A stretch of 64,000 bases of DNA from Gammaproteobacteria bacterium (GTDB lineage Bacteria; Pseudomonadota; Gammaproteobacteria; Enterobacterales; Kangiellaceae), in assembly GCA_013373375.1 (NCBI GenBank), contig JABXHY010000025.1, positions 216,390 through 280,389 on the forward strand. Reading direction: 5' to 3'. This document shows, piece by piece, positions 9,949 to 19,161 of this stretch. The notes beneath the pieces were generated by a model, which worked only from the letters and a program-made list of their open reading frames with translations, did no database searches and was not told the DNA's origin. The translations under genes were made by a program, and so were the position numbers. The stretch's first letter is position 1. Each line of letters opens with the position of its first letter.

Positions 9949-10983
9949 TTAAAAATCGTCTTTTGACTTTGCTTTTTCACGCGCATCTTGACGGGTAATG
10001 AGTCCTTTTGCCAGCAAATCTTTCAAGCATTGATCGAGTGTCTGCATACCATGTTGTGCGCCGGTTTGAATAGCACTGTACATTTGTGCAATTTTATCTT
10101 CCCGGATTAAGTTTCTAATTGCTGGTGTGCCAACCATTATTTCGTGTGCAGCAACACGACCGCCACCCACCTTCTTTAAAAGAGTTTGCGAAATTACCGC
10201 CATAAGCGACTCTGATAACATCGAACGAGTCATATCTTTTTCTGCGGCGGGGAATACGTCAACAATACGGTCTATGGTTTTTGCAGCAGATGATGTATGC
10301 AAAGTTCCGAATACTAAGTGACCGGTTTCGGCAGCGGTTAATGCCAATCGAATGGTTTCTAAATCACGCATCTCACCAACAAGGATAATGTCTGGATCTT
10401 CCCGCAGTGCAGAACGTAAGGCTTCATTAAACCCGAGTGTGTCACGATGAACTTCACGCTGGTTAATCAAACAACGTTTACTTTCGTGCACAAATTCGAT
10501 TGGATCTTCGACCGTTAAAATATGGCCATAGTCATTATCATTGATGTAATCAATCATACCCGCCAAAGTTGTCGACTTACCTGAACCCGTCGGTCCCGTT
10601 ACCAAAACAAGTCCTCGGGGATGCATACAAATGTCTTTAAATACGGCGGGTGCTCCTAACTCTTCAAGCGTTAACACTTGTGATGGAATAGTACGGAAAA
10701 CGGCGCCTGCACCTCGATTATGATTGAACGCATTAACACGAAAACGAGCTATACCAGGAAGCTCGAAAGAGAAGTCAGTTTCTAAAAACTCCTCATAATC
10801 TTTTCGCTGTTTATCGTTCATGATGTCGTAAACCAAACCATGAACTGTTTTGTGGTCCAGAGGCGGTACGTTAATTCGACGCACATCACCATCGACACGG
10901 ATCATTGGCGGCAAACCAGCTGATAAATGCAAATCGGATGCTTTGTTTTTTACACTAAAGGCGAGTAGTTCGGTTATATCCAT
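9949..10983 (-). CDS. pilT: Type IV pilus retraction ATPase PilT
   Basis: A 344-residue hexameric ATPase that depolymerises pilin at the inner-membrane base of the pilus. It carries Walker A GPTGSGKSTTLAGM, the Asp box VEDPIEFVHESKR, Walker B IILVGEMRD, the His box GHLVFGTLHTSSA and the diagnostic C-terminal AIRNLIRE motif. It is first of a pilT-pilU pair, and is divergent from yggS across about 200 bp as in Pseudomonas. Confidence 0.97.
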   Translation of the reverse strand: MDITELLAFSVKNKASDLHLSAGLPPMIRVDGDVRRINVPPLDHKTVHGLVYDIMNDKQRKDYEEFLETDFSFELPGIARFRVNAFNHNRGAGAVFRTIPSQVLTLEELGAPAVFKDICMHPRGLVLVTGPTGSGKSTTLAGMIDYINDNDYGHILTVEDPIEFVHESKRCLINQREVHRDTLGFNEALRSALREDPDIILVGEMRDLETIRLALTAAETGHLVFGTLHTSSAAKTIDRIVDVFPAAEKDMTRSMLSESLMAVISQTLLKKVGGGRVAAHEIMVGTPAIRNLIREDKIAQMYSAIQTGAQHGMQTLDQCLKDLLAKGLITRQDAREKAKSKDDF

Positions 10984-11182
10984 CAGTTAAGACCCCGGAA
11001 ATCGCTTAAATTCGGTTAATCGTTTTATAATTGATGCTAATTAAATTTTACCCAGGCCATATTTTGCCAACGGTTAGATTTGCCAAAATAATGACTGAAC
11101 ATCGGCCATCGATCGTATAGTTTAGACGCTGTTGACCATTTCGCGCTGTAATTCATTAAAAGTTTAGGACAAAGTCGCCAAC

Positions 11183-11887
11183 ATGACCATTGACGAACGA
11201 TTCAAAACCATTAGGCAACACATAGAAGATGCCACTAAATCAGCCCGACGAGATAGTAACTCTGTCACATTGTTGGCAGTGAGTAAAGCTCAGGAAATCA
11301 ATAAGATAGAGCAAGCTTATCAACTAGGTCAAAAAGCTTTTGGAGAAAGCTATTTGTCTGAAGCCCTTCCTAAAATTGAAGCCTTGAGTCACTCCGATAT
11401 TGACTGGCATTTTATAGGGCCAATTCAAAGTAACAAAACAAAAGATATTGCAGAGAATTTCGACTGGGTGCAGAGCGTCGATCGTATCAAAATTGCCAGG
11501 CGCTTGAACGAACAAAGACCAACCAAACTCGGTAAGTTGAATGTGCTAGTACAAGTCGACCTGTTTGAAGAATCGACCAAACAGGGGTGCCAGCTTAAAG
11601 ATCTTGATGAATTACTTGATTTTGTGGTTCAGCAACCCAACCTTCACCTTAGAGGATTAATGGCAATACCACCTCGTCAGTCAAATACTCAACAACAACT
11701 TGATCAGTTTTCTCAAATCGCTTTGGTTTTCGAAAATGTGAAGAAAACGTATCCCGAAGTGGATGTGCTATCAATGGGTATGTCTGATGATATGACCAGC
11801 GCAATAGCGGCGGGCAGTAATATGGTACGAATTGGCTCTGCCCTGTTCGGCGAGCGACCTGCCAACTGGAAAAGCAAACTCAAATAA
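11183..11887 (+). CDS. yggS: PLP homeostasis protein YggS/PLPBP
   Basis: A 234-residue PLP-binding protein of the YggS/PROSC family, which buffers pyridoxal phosphate and affects amino-acid and keto-acid balance. The PLP lysine is in LLAVSKAQ (about residue 36). Other family stretches are WHFIGPIQSNKTKDI, LRGLMAIPP and the phosphate-binding SMGMSDDMTSAI, with a C-terminal GSNMVRIGSALFGERP. The usual GENYVQE stretch reads GESYLSEA here. It precedes proC by 25 bp, a common pairing. Confidence 0.95.
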   Translation: MTIDERFKTIRQHIEDATKSARRDSNSVTLLAVSKAQEINKIEQAYQLGQKAFGESYLSEALPKIEALSHSDIDWHFIGPIQSNKTKDIAENFDWVQSVDRIKIARRLNEQRPTKLGKLNVLVQVDLFEESTKQGCQLKDLDELLDFVVQQPNLHLRGLMAIPPRQSNTQQQLDQFSQIALVFENVKKTYPEVDVLSMGMSDDMTSAIAAGSNMVRIGSALFGERPANWKSKLK

Positions 11888-11912
11888 ATTAAAGACAAAT
11901 AACGGGAATTAT

Positions 11913-12734
11913 ATGACCAATCAGTTAACCAACACTCGAATCGGTTTTATTGGCGCTGGTAACATGGCTGGGGCAATCGCACGCGGCCTTGTAAAAAAAG
12001 GGCATCCAGCGTCCAATATTATTATGTCGAATCTCACTCAGGATAAGCTCGACGAAGTTAGCGAAGAGCTCGGGGTGTTAACCACGCTCGACAATCAAGA
12101 GTTGTGTGATCAAGCTGATATCGTGTTACTGGCTGTCAAACCACAGGTAATGAAGAATGCGTTAGCCGATGTCGACTTTAGCAGCGTTGACTGCGTTATT
12201 TCGGTTGCAGCAGGATTACCGATTTCAAAGCTAACTGAATTCACACACCAACAAACAGCAGTTGTAAGAAGCATGCCAAATACACCGTCGCTTGAACTAT
12301 GCGGTGCCACAGGCCTGTTCGCGGACAGCAATGTTAAGGACAAGTTTGGGGCTATTACAGAGTACATCTTTGGCGCTATTGGCGAATTCGAATGGATTGC
12401 TAGCGAAGATTTAATGGACACAGTAACCGCTCTTTCTGGCTCATCTCCCGCTTACTTTTTCCGCTTTATGGAAGGTCTGATTAGCGCTGGAATTGAGCAA
12501 GGCATGCCAGAAGATGTCGCTCGAAACCTTGTCGTTCAAAGCGCTCTCGGTGCAGCTACTTTGATAAAAAATCATCCCGATGTCGCGATTAGTACGCGTC
12601 GAGAACAAGTGACCTCCCCCAAAGGTACAACGGCAGCTGCCCTGGACAGTCTGGAAAACAGCGGAATCGCAAAAATGACTAAAGACGCTGTTGACGCAGC
12701 AGTTAATCGCGGTAAAGAACTCGCTAACGACTAA
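11913..12734 (+). CDS. proC: Pyrroline-5-carboxylate reductase
   Basis: A 273-residue NAD(P)H-dependent reductase for the last step of proline synthesis. It has a Rossmann motif IGFIGAGNMAGAIARGL at the N terminus, LAVKPQVMKNAL, SMPNTPSLELCGATG, the dimer segment LSGSSPAYFFRFMEGL, and the C-terminal TSPKGTTAAALDSLE. I chose the ATG at 11913; the frame is open upstream to 11832, but that extension overlaps yggS and has no family similarity. It is part of the yggS-proC-yggT cluster. Confidence 0.95.
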   Translation: MTNQLTNTRIGFIGAGNMAGAIARGLVKKGHPASNIIMSNLTQDKLDEVSEELGVLTTLDNQELCDQADIVLLAVKPQVMKNALADVDFSSVDCVISVAAGLPISKLTEFTHQQTAVVRSMPNTPSLELCGATGLFADSNVKDKFGAITEYIFGAIGEFEWIASEDLMDTVTALSGSSPAYFFRFMEGLISAGIEQGMPEDVARNLVVQSALGAATLIKNHPDVAISTRREQVTSPKGTTAAALDSLENSGIAKMTKDAVDAAVNRGKELAND

Positions 12735-12755
12735 GTGATTTATTTTGTTAATATT

Positions 12756-12786
12756 TATGGGCTTTTTTATCCGGGAAAAGCCCATA
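12756..12786. repeat. 11-bp inverted repeat between proC and yggT
   Basis: The arms TATGGGCTTTT (12756-12766) and AAAAGCCCATA (12776-12786) are perfect complements around a 9-nt loop. A U-tract does not follow the 3' arm, so it is not a textbook terminator. It may act as a processing or attenuation hairpin within the operon. Confidence 0.6.
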
Positions 12787-12821
12787 TACTACCCATATCT
12801 TAATTCGGCGAAACTTCTTTT

Positions 12822-13388
12822 ATGAACAATCCTTTTGCGTTTCTAATAACTTCTCTTTTTGAACTTTATGTTTATGTCATTCTCATTCGCTTTTTCCTCC
12901 AAGCCGTGCGAGCTGATTTTTACAATCCAGTCTCTCAGTTTGCAGTGAAAGCAACCAATCCGGTATTAGTCCCTCTTCGAAAACTCATACCTGGATTCGG
13001 CGGAATGGACGTCGCATCGATAGTTTTCGCATATGCCGTAAATCTATTGAAATGGGTAGCGCTTGCGGGTCTTGGATTTACAAGCTTTGGCTCGATGGGA
13101 TACGTCGGTATTGTCGTATTTGTACTGTTTGAACTTATGTACCTGACTTTTGGCTTATTTATCTTTCTGGCATTCATCAGAATCATATTAAGTTGGATAA
13201 GCCCTGGCGGTTACAACCCCATGACCGCTTTAATCCACCAACTCACTGATCCTCTTTTTAGACCGTTTCAGAAAATCATTCCTCCAATGGGCGGATTGGA
13301 TTTGTCTCCAATATTAATGTTTATGGTTTTATATTTCGTTCGTCAGGCAATCCCGTACTTTCTTTATCCAATTGCCTTTTCGCTGTAA
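12822..13388 (+). CDS. yggT: YggT family membrane protein
   Basis: A 188-residue integral membrane protein with two YGGT domains. Each domain has the pattern of a hydrophobic helix followed by NPVLVPLRKLIPGFGGMD (first copy) or DPLFRPFQKIIPPMGGLD (second copy). Four membrane segments are visible. The family has an ill-defined role in osmotic tolerance and membrane organisation. It follows proC, as in most gammaproteobacteria. Confidence 0.93.
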   Translation: MNNPFAFLITSLFELYVYVILIRFFLQAVRADFYNPVSQFAVKATNPVLVPLRKLIPGFGGMDVASIVFAYAVNLLKWVALAGLGFTSFGSMGYVGIVVFVLFELMYLTFGLFIFLAFIRIILSWISPGGYNPMTALIHQLTDPLFRPFQKIIPPMGGLDLSPILMFMVLYFVRQAIPYFLYPIAFSL

Positions 13389-13542
13389 CCCATGTAAAAC
13401 AGGTAAACTTGAATTAATTTCTTATAAAATGACTGCAAGTTCACGTTTCTACTGAATTTTTCTGCTAGAATATTTGGTTACTTATTAATCACTCAGTGCC
13501 ACCTAACAAAAAATATAGGCATTGGACAGCCGGGGTCGCGTT

Positions 13543-15510
13543 ATGAGCACCAACCAATTTGTCGATTCTGTCAGCGAATTTGAGCGATGGAAAAACTCTA
13601 TTGCCCGTGAACTTCGCGGCTTCCGTCTATGGTTACGTCGTAATCAACTCAGCGACGATCAAAGCGATCTCCGTATCAAGCAGATACTGGATACTTTAGG
13701 TACCGAATACCTCACCATCGCATTTGCGGGCGAGTTCTCTCGAGGAAAAACCGAGCTGATCAATGCCATTTTCTTTTCCGACTTTGGTCAACGCATTTTA
13801 CCTTCACAGGCCGGACGTACCACCATGTGTCCGACCGAACTGTTTTATGACCAGCATGTAAAAGCCAATTACCTTCGACTTTTACCCATAGAAACTCGAC
13901 TACAAGACACGCCTCTAAGTGATTACCGAAACATGACCAATCACTGGGTGGAAATCCCGTTAGTTACTAATGAAGCCGAAGAAATGGCGCAAGCCATGCA
14001 CAGCATCACCCAAACTAAATCCGTCTCACGAAAAGAAGCCATAGAGCTTGGTTTTGACGCTTCCATGTTGGATGAAGATGAAGACAATCCAGAAAAAGTT
14101 GAAATTCCTGCCTGGCGACATGCACTTGTCAGCTTTGCACATCCACTGCTTCAACAAGGTTTGCGAATTGTTGATACCCCCGGATTAAATGCTCTGGGTA
14201 GTGAGCCAGAACTTACTTACCAATTGCTACCACAAGCTCAAGCAGTCGTATTTGTACTGGCTGCAGATGCTGGCGTAACAGCAAGCGACTTGCAGATTTG
14301 GGAAGATCACATCGAACAACTTAAAACTCGACCCAACTTAGGTTTATACGCCGTACTGAATAAAATTGATGTGTTATGGGATGAGCTTAGTGGCCGCAAG
14401 AAAACTGAAAAAGCGATCAATCGAGTGGTTCGTCAAACCGCACGACACTTAAAAATTCCAGAAGACGATATTCTACCGGTCTCAGCTCAAAAAGCTTTGT
14501 TAGGTCGCGTACGCGACGATAAATCTTTGTTGCTTCGCAGCCAAATTGAAGAGCTCGAGAATGTGCTATCTAATACCATTCTTGGAAATAAAGAGGCGGT
14601 GATGTGGGAAAGCATCATCGGCGAAACCACAAGGATGATAGAAGACGCGCAAGGTGTCTTAAAAAGCCGAAAAGAAAAAATTGATAAGCAGCAAGACGAA
14701 ATCAAAAGCATTCGCGGCAGTACCGAATCGGAACTTCAAAAGCTAGTAGAAAAAAGTCGTATTGCACAAGCAGAATTTAAAAAACGCCAACTTGCACTCA
14801 AACCAAGTCAGCGACTTTTAGAGAGACAAACCGAAGTATTGCTCGATGTCATCGGTAAAGAGCCATTAGACGAAGCCATTCAAAGAACCTTGCATGAAAT
14901 GGTTGAAAGCAAAACCAGTGTTGGGATGTTACGAACTTCTCGCCGATTCCTGCAAGCGATAGAAGCCATGATGAATGAGTTTTGTCGAGAGGCAGAGCTC
15001 ACTAACAAAATGGCTGAGTCAATGTATGTGAAGTTCTCTCGCGATTTTGATGTTGAACTATTAGAAGCGCGCTATTTAAAAGCCAAAATTTACCGCAGAC
15101 AGTTACAACACATTCTTGACGAATCCACACAAGTTAATCGCAATTTGATATTAACCTTGTCAGAACAAAGTCTCGCTATTAAGCGCTTTTTCGCAACCAC
15201 AGTGAATCAGGTTTTGGTTTTTTACAAACAGCTTCGCAACGATGTTCGCCAGTGGTCAAAAGAAATCATGCTTCCTCTGCGTCAGCAAGTGAACTCTTTG
15301 AAAGATTTACTCGAATCAAATCACCAACAGCTACTGGCTTTACAATACAACGAAGCTACGGTTGAAGGTCGTTTAAAGGCATTGAATACTCTGGTATTTG
15401 AGCTTGAAACCGAAATTCATAATTCCGAGCAATCACTGGAAAAGCTTCGCAAAAAGGCGCCCTCGAAATCAAGCAGCAATGTCGTTGAGTTAGCACACGC
15501 ACGTCGCTAG
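13543..15510 (+). CDS. Dynamin-like GTPase with coiled-coil tail
   Basis: A 655-residue protein with a dynamin-family GTPase domain. G1 is GEFSRGKTE (about residues 63-71), the switch region has GRTTMCPTELF, G3 is VDTPGLNALG, and G4 is LNKIDVLWDEL. After about residue 340 it is long helical and charged, likely coiled coil. The first in-frame start is a TTG at 13522; I prefer the ATG at 13543. Bacterial dynamin-like proteins act in membrane remodelling or stress protection, but this family member has no specific role I can name. It stands where metX/metW lie in Pseudomonas. No partner dynamin gene is adjacent. Confidence 0.85.
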   Translation: MSTNQFVDSVSEFERWKNSIARELRGFRLWLRRNQLSDDQSDLRIKQILDTLGTEYLTIAFAGEFSRGKTELINAIFFSDFGQRILPSQAGRTTMCPTELFYDQHVKANYLRLLPIETRLQDTPLSDYRNMTNHWVEIPLVTNEAEEMAQAMHSITQTKSVSRKEAIELGFDASMLDEDEDNPEKVEIPAWRHALVSFAHPLLQQGLRIVDTPGLNALGSEPELTYQLLPQAQAVVFVLAADAGVTASDLQIWEDHIEQLKTRPNLGLYAVLNKIDVLWDELSGRKKTEKAINRVVRQTARHLKIPEDDILPVSAQKALLGRVRDDKSLLLRSQIEELENVLSNTILGNKEAVMWESIIGETTRMIEDAQGVLKSRKEKIDKQQDEIKSIRGSTESELQKLVEKSRIAQAEFKKRQLALKPSQRLLERQTEVLLDVIGKEPLDEAIQRTLHEMVESKTSVGMLRTSRRFLQAIEAMMNEFCREAELTNKMAESMYVKFSRDFDVELLEARYLKAKIYRRQLQHILDESTQVNRNLILTLSEQSLAIKRFFATTVNQVLVFYKQLRNDVRQWSKEIMLPLRQQVNSLKDLLESNHQQLLALQYNEATVEGRLKALNTLVFELETEIHNSEQSLEKLRKKAPSKSSSNVVELAHARR

Positions 15511-15755
15511 TGATCGATATCGTTGAATCTGTATGAGTAGATTCAACTCTAGGCTAATTCAGTGCTAGACTCCGAAACACCATATTTGTAATCTAAAGTA
15601 ATTGGAAACCTGTGGTTGCCAGTATCTATGTTCGCTATTTTCGTTCTATTCTTGTTCAGATAACCTGAGCATTTCGCGTTTAGTTTTACTATACTTTTTT
15701 TGTGGTTATTTTATTTTTTTAGAAGATGTTATGACCAAATTTCAGGAGGTCAATA

Positions 15756-16220
15756 ATGAATATCTTTAAAGCTAAGCCGTCCGCCTCATGGCTTACTTAC
15801 TCTTTCATGCTTTTATCTTTGGCATTCAGTACAGCCAGTCTTAACGCAAAAGACTATCACAAGGTTGTGGATAACTATACGGTTCACTACAGTGTGGTTA
15901 ACAGCGATTTTTTAACTCCCGCAGTTGCCAGTCGATATGGGATTCAACGATCTAAAGCGTTAGCGCTGGTAAACATTTCCGTTTTGAAAAATGATTCGGG
16001 CAAAGCTGTATCAGCGGGAGTATCCGGTAACGCTTACAATTTGGCTGGACAAAATAAAGACTTGGCCTTCAAGGAAATAAAAGAAGAAGATGCTATCTAC
16101 TATATCTCTACTTTTCGATTTTCTAATGAAGAGAGACTGACCTTTAAACTGAAAATAAGACCCGATGGAACAGACGAAAATTTCGAGGTCAACTTTGAAC
16201 AAAAGGTTTATGTTAACTAA
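15756..16220 (+). CDS. DUF4426 exported protein
   Basis: A 154-residue protein with an N-terminal signal peptide (hydrophobic stretch to about residue 31, then SLNAKDYH). The mature part matches the DUF4426 family as I recall it: YTVHYSVVNSDFLTPAVASR, RSKALALVNISVLK, and YYISTFRFSNEERLTFKLKI. Function is unknown. The gene has a strong AGGAGG ribosome-binding site just before the ATG, lies immediately upstream of rdgB as in Pseudomonas, and is followed by a strong terminator, so it may be transcribed alone. Confidence 0.85.
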   Translation: MNIFKAKPSASWLTYSFMLLSLAFSTASLNAKDYHKVVDNYTVHYSVVNSDFLTPAVASRYGIQRSKALALVNISVLKNDSGKAVSAGVSGNAYNLAGQNKDLAFKEIKEEDAIYYISTFRFSNEERLTFKLKIRPDGTDENFEVNFEQKVYVN

Positions 16221-16265
16221 AGTAATTTTAAAATAGCTATTTGTTGCTTTCTATTCCATTTAAAT

Positions 16266-16292
16266 AAAAAGCCGCTCATTGAGCGGCTTTTT
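16266..16292. terminator. Rho-independent terminator after the DUF4426 gene
   Basis: A perfect 12-bp stem: AAAAAGCCGCTC (16266-16277), loop ATT, GAGCGGCTTTTT (16281-16292). Having A-tract and T-tract arms it could work on both strands, but it follows the plus-strand gene directly. Confidence 0.92.
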
Positions 16293-16405
16293 ATTTGCCG
16301 ATTTAATAGTCTTCAATATTTTGTGTTAATTATTGCTTCGACTTAACGCTATCAGCACTCTAGCTTTGGTATAATTGCATTAGAATTAATTTGAAAGACA
16401 AAACT

Positions 16406-17011
16406 ATGACTAGCCCAATCGTATTAGCCAGCAACAATGCGAAAAAAATTAAAGAGTTACAAGAAATACTCATTCCGTTTGAATTTTCAATTGTGACTCA
16501 GGCTTCTCTCGGCATCGAAGATGCAGTCGAAGATGGCTTAAGCTTTGTCGAAAATGCGATTAAAAAGGCCCGTCACGCTAGCCTGCACAGTAAAATGCCT
16601 GCGATTTCCGACGACTCTGGAATAGAAGTCGATGCTTTAAAAGGAGCGCCCGGTATCTATTCAGCAAGGTTCGCGGGTGAACATGGCGATGATCAGGCTA
16701 ACAATAAAAAGCTTTTAGCCGAACTCAAGGGTATTCCTCAAGACAAGCGAACTGCTCGTTATCAATGTGTGATCGTCTTTATGCGACACGCATCCGACCC
16801 AACTCCAATCATTTGCCAAGGAAGCTGGGAAGGGATTATTCTTGATAGCCCACAGGGAGAAGGCGGTTTCGGTTATGATCCTTTGTTTTATGTTCCCGAA
16901 CACAAGTGCACCGCTGCAGAATTATCGGCAGAAAAAAAACATCAATTAAGTCACCGAGGCGCCGCATTAAATCAATTGGTTAAACAAATAACCCAATTAA
17001 AAAGAATTTAA
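16406..17011 (+). CDS. rdgB: Non-canonical purine NTP pyrophosphatase RdgB/HAM1
   Basis: A 201-residue Ham1-family enzyme that hydrolyses dITP, XTP and similar nucleotides to keep them out of DNA and RNA. Motifs include IVLASNNAKKIKELQEIL at the N terminus, SFVENAIKKARHAS, the catalytic Asp pair in ISDDSGIEVDALKGAPGIYS, GGFGYDPLFYVPE, and the C-terminal SHRGAAL. A TTG start at 16391 would add 5 residues; the ATG at 16406 fits the family N terminus. It ends 4 bp before hemW starts. Confidence 0.96.
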   Translation: MTSPIVLASNNAKKIKELQEILIPFEFSIVTQASLGIEDAVEDGLSFVENAIKKARHASLHSKMPAISDDSGIEVDALKGAPGIYSARFAGEHGDDQANNKKLLAELKGIPQDKRTARYQCVIVFMRHASDPTPIICQGSWEGIILDSPQGEGGFGYDPLFYVPEHKCTAAELSAEKKHQLSHRGAALNQLVKQITQLKRI

Positions 17012-17015
17012 CTCG

Positions 17016-18227
17016 ATGCTATCACTTGCCAGCTTGCCACCTCTCTCTTTATACATCCATATTCCGTGGTGCGTGAAAAAGTGTCCTTATTGTGACTTTA
17101 ACTCACATCAAATTCGAAGCAATGGTGAGGTCGACTTTCCTGAACAAGAGTATATTAGCGCATTAATCGATGATTTAACTCAGCAATTACCGCAAGTCTG
17201 GGGCCGGCGTTTGCACAGTATTTTTATTGGCGGCGGAACACCCAGCTTATTTTCTGCGTCTGGCATTGATAATTTACTCAGTAACGTTCGTGCATTGTTA
17301 CCTTTTCAAACCGACATAGAAATTACATTAGAAGCCAACCCGGGCACTGCAGAAGCGCAAAAGTTCAAAGATTTTTTTGCCGCAGGCGTTAATCGATTAT
17401 CAATGGGGATTCAAAGCTTTGATGACGCGCACTTAAAAACACTTGGACGAATTCATTCAGGAAATGAAGCTTTAAAAGCCATTGAGTTTGCTCATAATGC
17501 TGGCTTTAAAAAGTTTAACCTTGATTTAATGCACGGCTTACCACATCAAACTCCAGAGCAGGCACAGCAAGACTTGAACACCGCGATTAAGCAAGGTGTT
17601 AACCATATTTCCTGGTATCAATTAACGCTTGAACCGAATACTTTATTTTTTGCAAAACCTCCAAAATTGCCTGAAGAAGATTATCTGGTAGACATACAAA
17701 ATCTTGGTGAAACAGCTTTATCGGCTGCAGGGTTTGAGCAATACGAAATTTCTGCATTTGCCAAAGAACAACAGCATCAAAGCCAGCATAACCTTAACTA
17801 CTGGACGTTCGGAGATTATCTTGCAATTGGTGCAGGTGCCCACGGAAAAATAACCTTACCCGCAGACAATAAAATTGTTCGTTATCATCAATACAGAAAT
17901 CCAAAAGATTATTTAAATCCAGAAAAAAACTACACCCTTGAAACCAATAATATTCAGCCCGAAGACCTACCTTTGGAATTCATGATGAATGTATTGCGTT
18001 TAAAGCAAAAAATTCCGGTACGACTGTTTAATGAACGAACTGGTCTGCCTTGGTCAGCTATCGAGCCAGGTGTAATTAGAGCTGTTGAAGATAATTTAAT
18101 TGCTTTAGATTCTGAGTTTTTTCAAGTGACTGATCGTGGTCACCGTTATCTTAATGATTTATTGGAAATGTTTTTAGCTGAGTCAATTGACTTGCCCAAA
18201 ACCATCAACATTAAACAAATAGATTGA
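17016..18227 (+). CDS. hemW: Radical-SAM heme chaperone HemW
   Basis: A 403-residue radical SAM protein. The cluster motif is YIHIPWCVKKCPYCDF (Cys at about 18, 22 and 25), followed by GGGTPSLFS. HemN enzymes carry a fourth Cys (CxxxCxxCxC), whereas here a Phe follows the third Cys, as in HemW. Members were once called oxygen-independent coproporphyrinogen oxidases but are now seen as heme-binding chaperones. It pairs with rdgB upstream, as in many gammaproteobacteria. The start, MLSLASLPPLSLYIHIPW, is standard. Confidence 0.93.
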   Translation: MLSLASLPPLSLYIHIPWCVKKCPYCDFNSHQIRSNGEVDFPEQEYISALIDDLTQQLPQVWGRRLHSIFIGGGTPSLFSASGIDNLLSNVRALLPFQTDIEITLEANPGTAEAQKFKDFFAAGVNRLSMGIQSFDDAHLKTLGRIHSGNEALKAIEFAHNAGFKKFNLDLMHGLPHQTPEQAQQDLNTAIKQGVNHISWYQLTLEPNTLFFAKPPKLPEEDYLVDIQNLGETALSAAGFEQYEISAFAKEQQHQSQHNLNYWTFGDYLAIGAGAHGKITLPADNKIVRYHQYRNPKDYLNPEKNYTLETNNIQPEDLPLEFMMNVLRLKQKIPVRLFNERTGLPWSAIEPGVIRAVEDNLIALDSEFFQVTDRGHRYLNDLLEMFLAESIDLPKTINIKQID

Positions 18228-18234
18228 TGGTTTT
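18198..18234. terminator. Hairpin spanning the hemW stop codon, likely terminator
   Basis: The arms AAAACCATCAA (18198-18208) and TTGATGGTTTT (18224-18234) are perfectly complementary over 11 bp with a 15-nt loop. The first arm is inside the hemW coding region, and the stop TGA lies in the second. With A-rich and T-rich ends it may serve both hemW and the convergent trmB. Confidence 0.55.
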
Positions 18235-18263
18235 GTATTTCAGCTGACAAGATCGGTTTAAAA

Positions 18264-18959
18264 TTACTGTCGTTGAAACATTAAATCCCAAACGCCATGA
18301 CCAAGTTTTTGACCGCGGACTTCAAACTTAGTAATCGGGCGACTATCTGGGCGTTCAATATAATCGTTTGAGGAAGATTGGTTATCCCAACCAGAAACTT
18401 GTTGCATTACCTCAAGCATATGCTCGGCATAATTTTCCCAATCCGTTGCAAGATGTAAAAAGCCTTTTGATGCAACTTTTTTCGCCACCCGATTAATAAA
18501 GTCAGGCTGCACAATACGACGTTTATGATGTTTCTTTTTATGCCAAGGGTCAGGAAAATAAATTTGCACGCCATGCAAACTGTTTTCAGCAATCATGTTG
18601 TCGATGACTTCAACCGCGTCATGATTGATCACTCGCAAATTCGTCAGTTCAAACTCTTCCGCCAACAATAAACACGCACCTACTCCAGGACGATGTACTT
18701 CAATGCCCACATAATTGATGTCACGATTTTGTCGAGCTTGTTCAGCTAATGATTTACCCATACCAAAACCAATTTCTAGAACCACTGGCTTATCGTTGCC
18801 AAAAAGTGATGAAAAATCGATCGGTTCTGCCTTGTATTCCAAACCCATGGTTGGAAATATCTCATCCATGGCACGCTGCTGACCCTTGGTCATTCGGCCT
18901 TCACGCAGCACAAAGCTTCGCACTTGCCGCATAAATTTTGGCTTTTCCGATTCGCTCAT
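18264..18959 (-). CDS. trmB: tRNA (guanine-N7-)-methyltransferase
   Basis: A 231-residue SAM methyltransferase that makes m7G46 in tRNA variable loops. The SAM site is VVLEIGFGMGKSLAEQA (about residues 74-90), followed by YVGIEVHRPGVG, and the family motif YFPDPWHKKKHHKRRI is present. The N-terminal tail RSFVLREGRMTKGQ is also typical. It is convergent with hemW; trmB lies near hemW in Pseudomonas too. Confidence 0.96.
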   Translation of the reverse strand: MSESEKPKFMRQVRSFVLREGRMTKGQQRAMDEIFPTMGLEYKAEPIDFSSLFGNDKPVVLEIGFGMGKSLAEQARQNRDINYVGIEVHRPGVGACLLLAEEFELTNLRVINHDAVEVIDNMIAENSLHGVQIYFPDPWHKKKHHKRRIVQPDFINRVAKKVASKGFLHLATDWENYAEHMLEVMQQVSGWDNQSSSNDYIERPDSRPITKFEVRGQKLGHGVWDLMFQRQ

Positions 18960-19161
18960 TTAAGTTTACTCAGGTAATAAGTTAGGGCTATAAGCCCCTT
19001 CAAACGGTTGATTGGCGCGAATTGTAGCAAAGTTTATCTCAGCACTCATCTATACCTTCGGCTCGAAAAGAGCTTGCTATTAAGTTATTCCCCGTTATTC
19101 TTAACCACAATTCGTCAACGACTTTATACTCTGCGGTCAGATAAGCCGAGCAATAAACTAA

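Noticed and set aside
11832..11912. Longer N terminus of proC
   Set aside because: It would overlap the yggS coding end, and the added 27 residues do not look like the Rossmann start of ProC; the ATG at 11913 is better.
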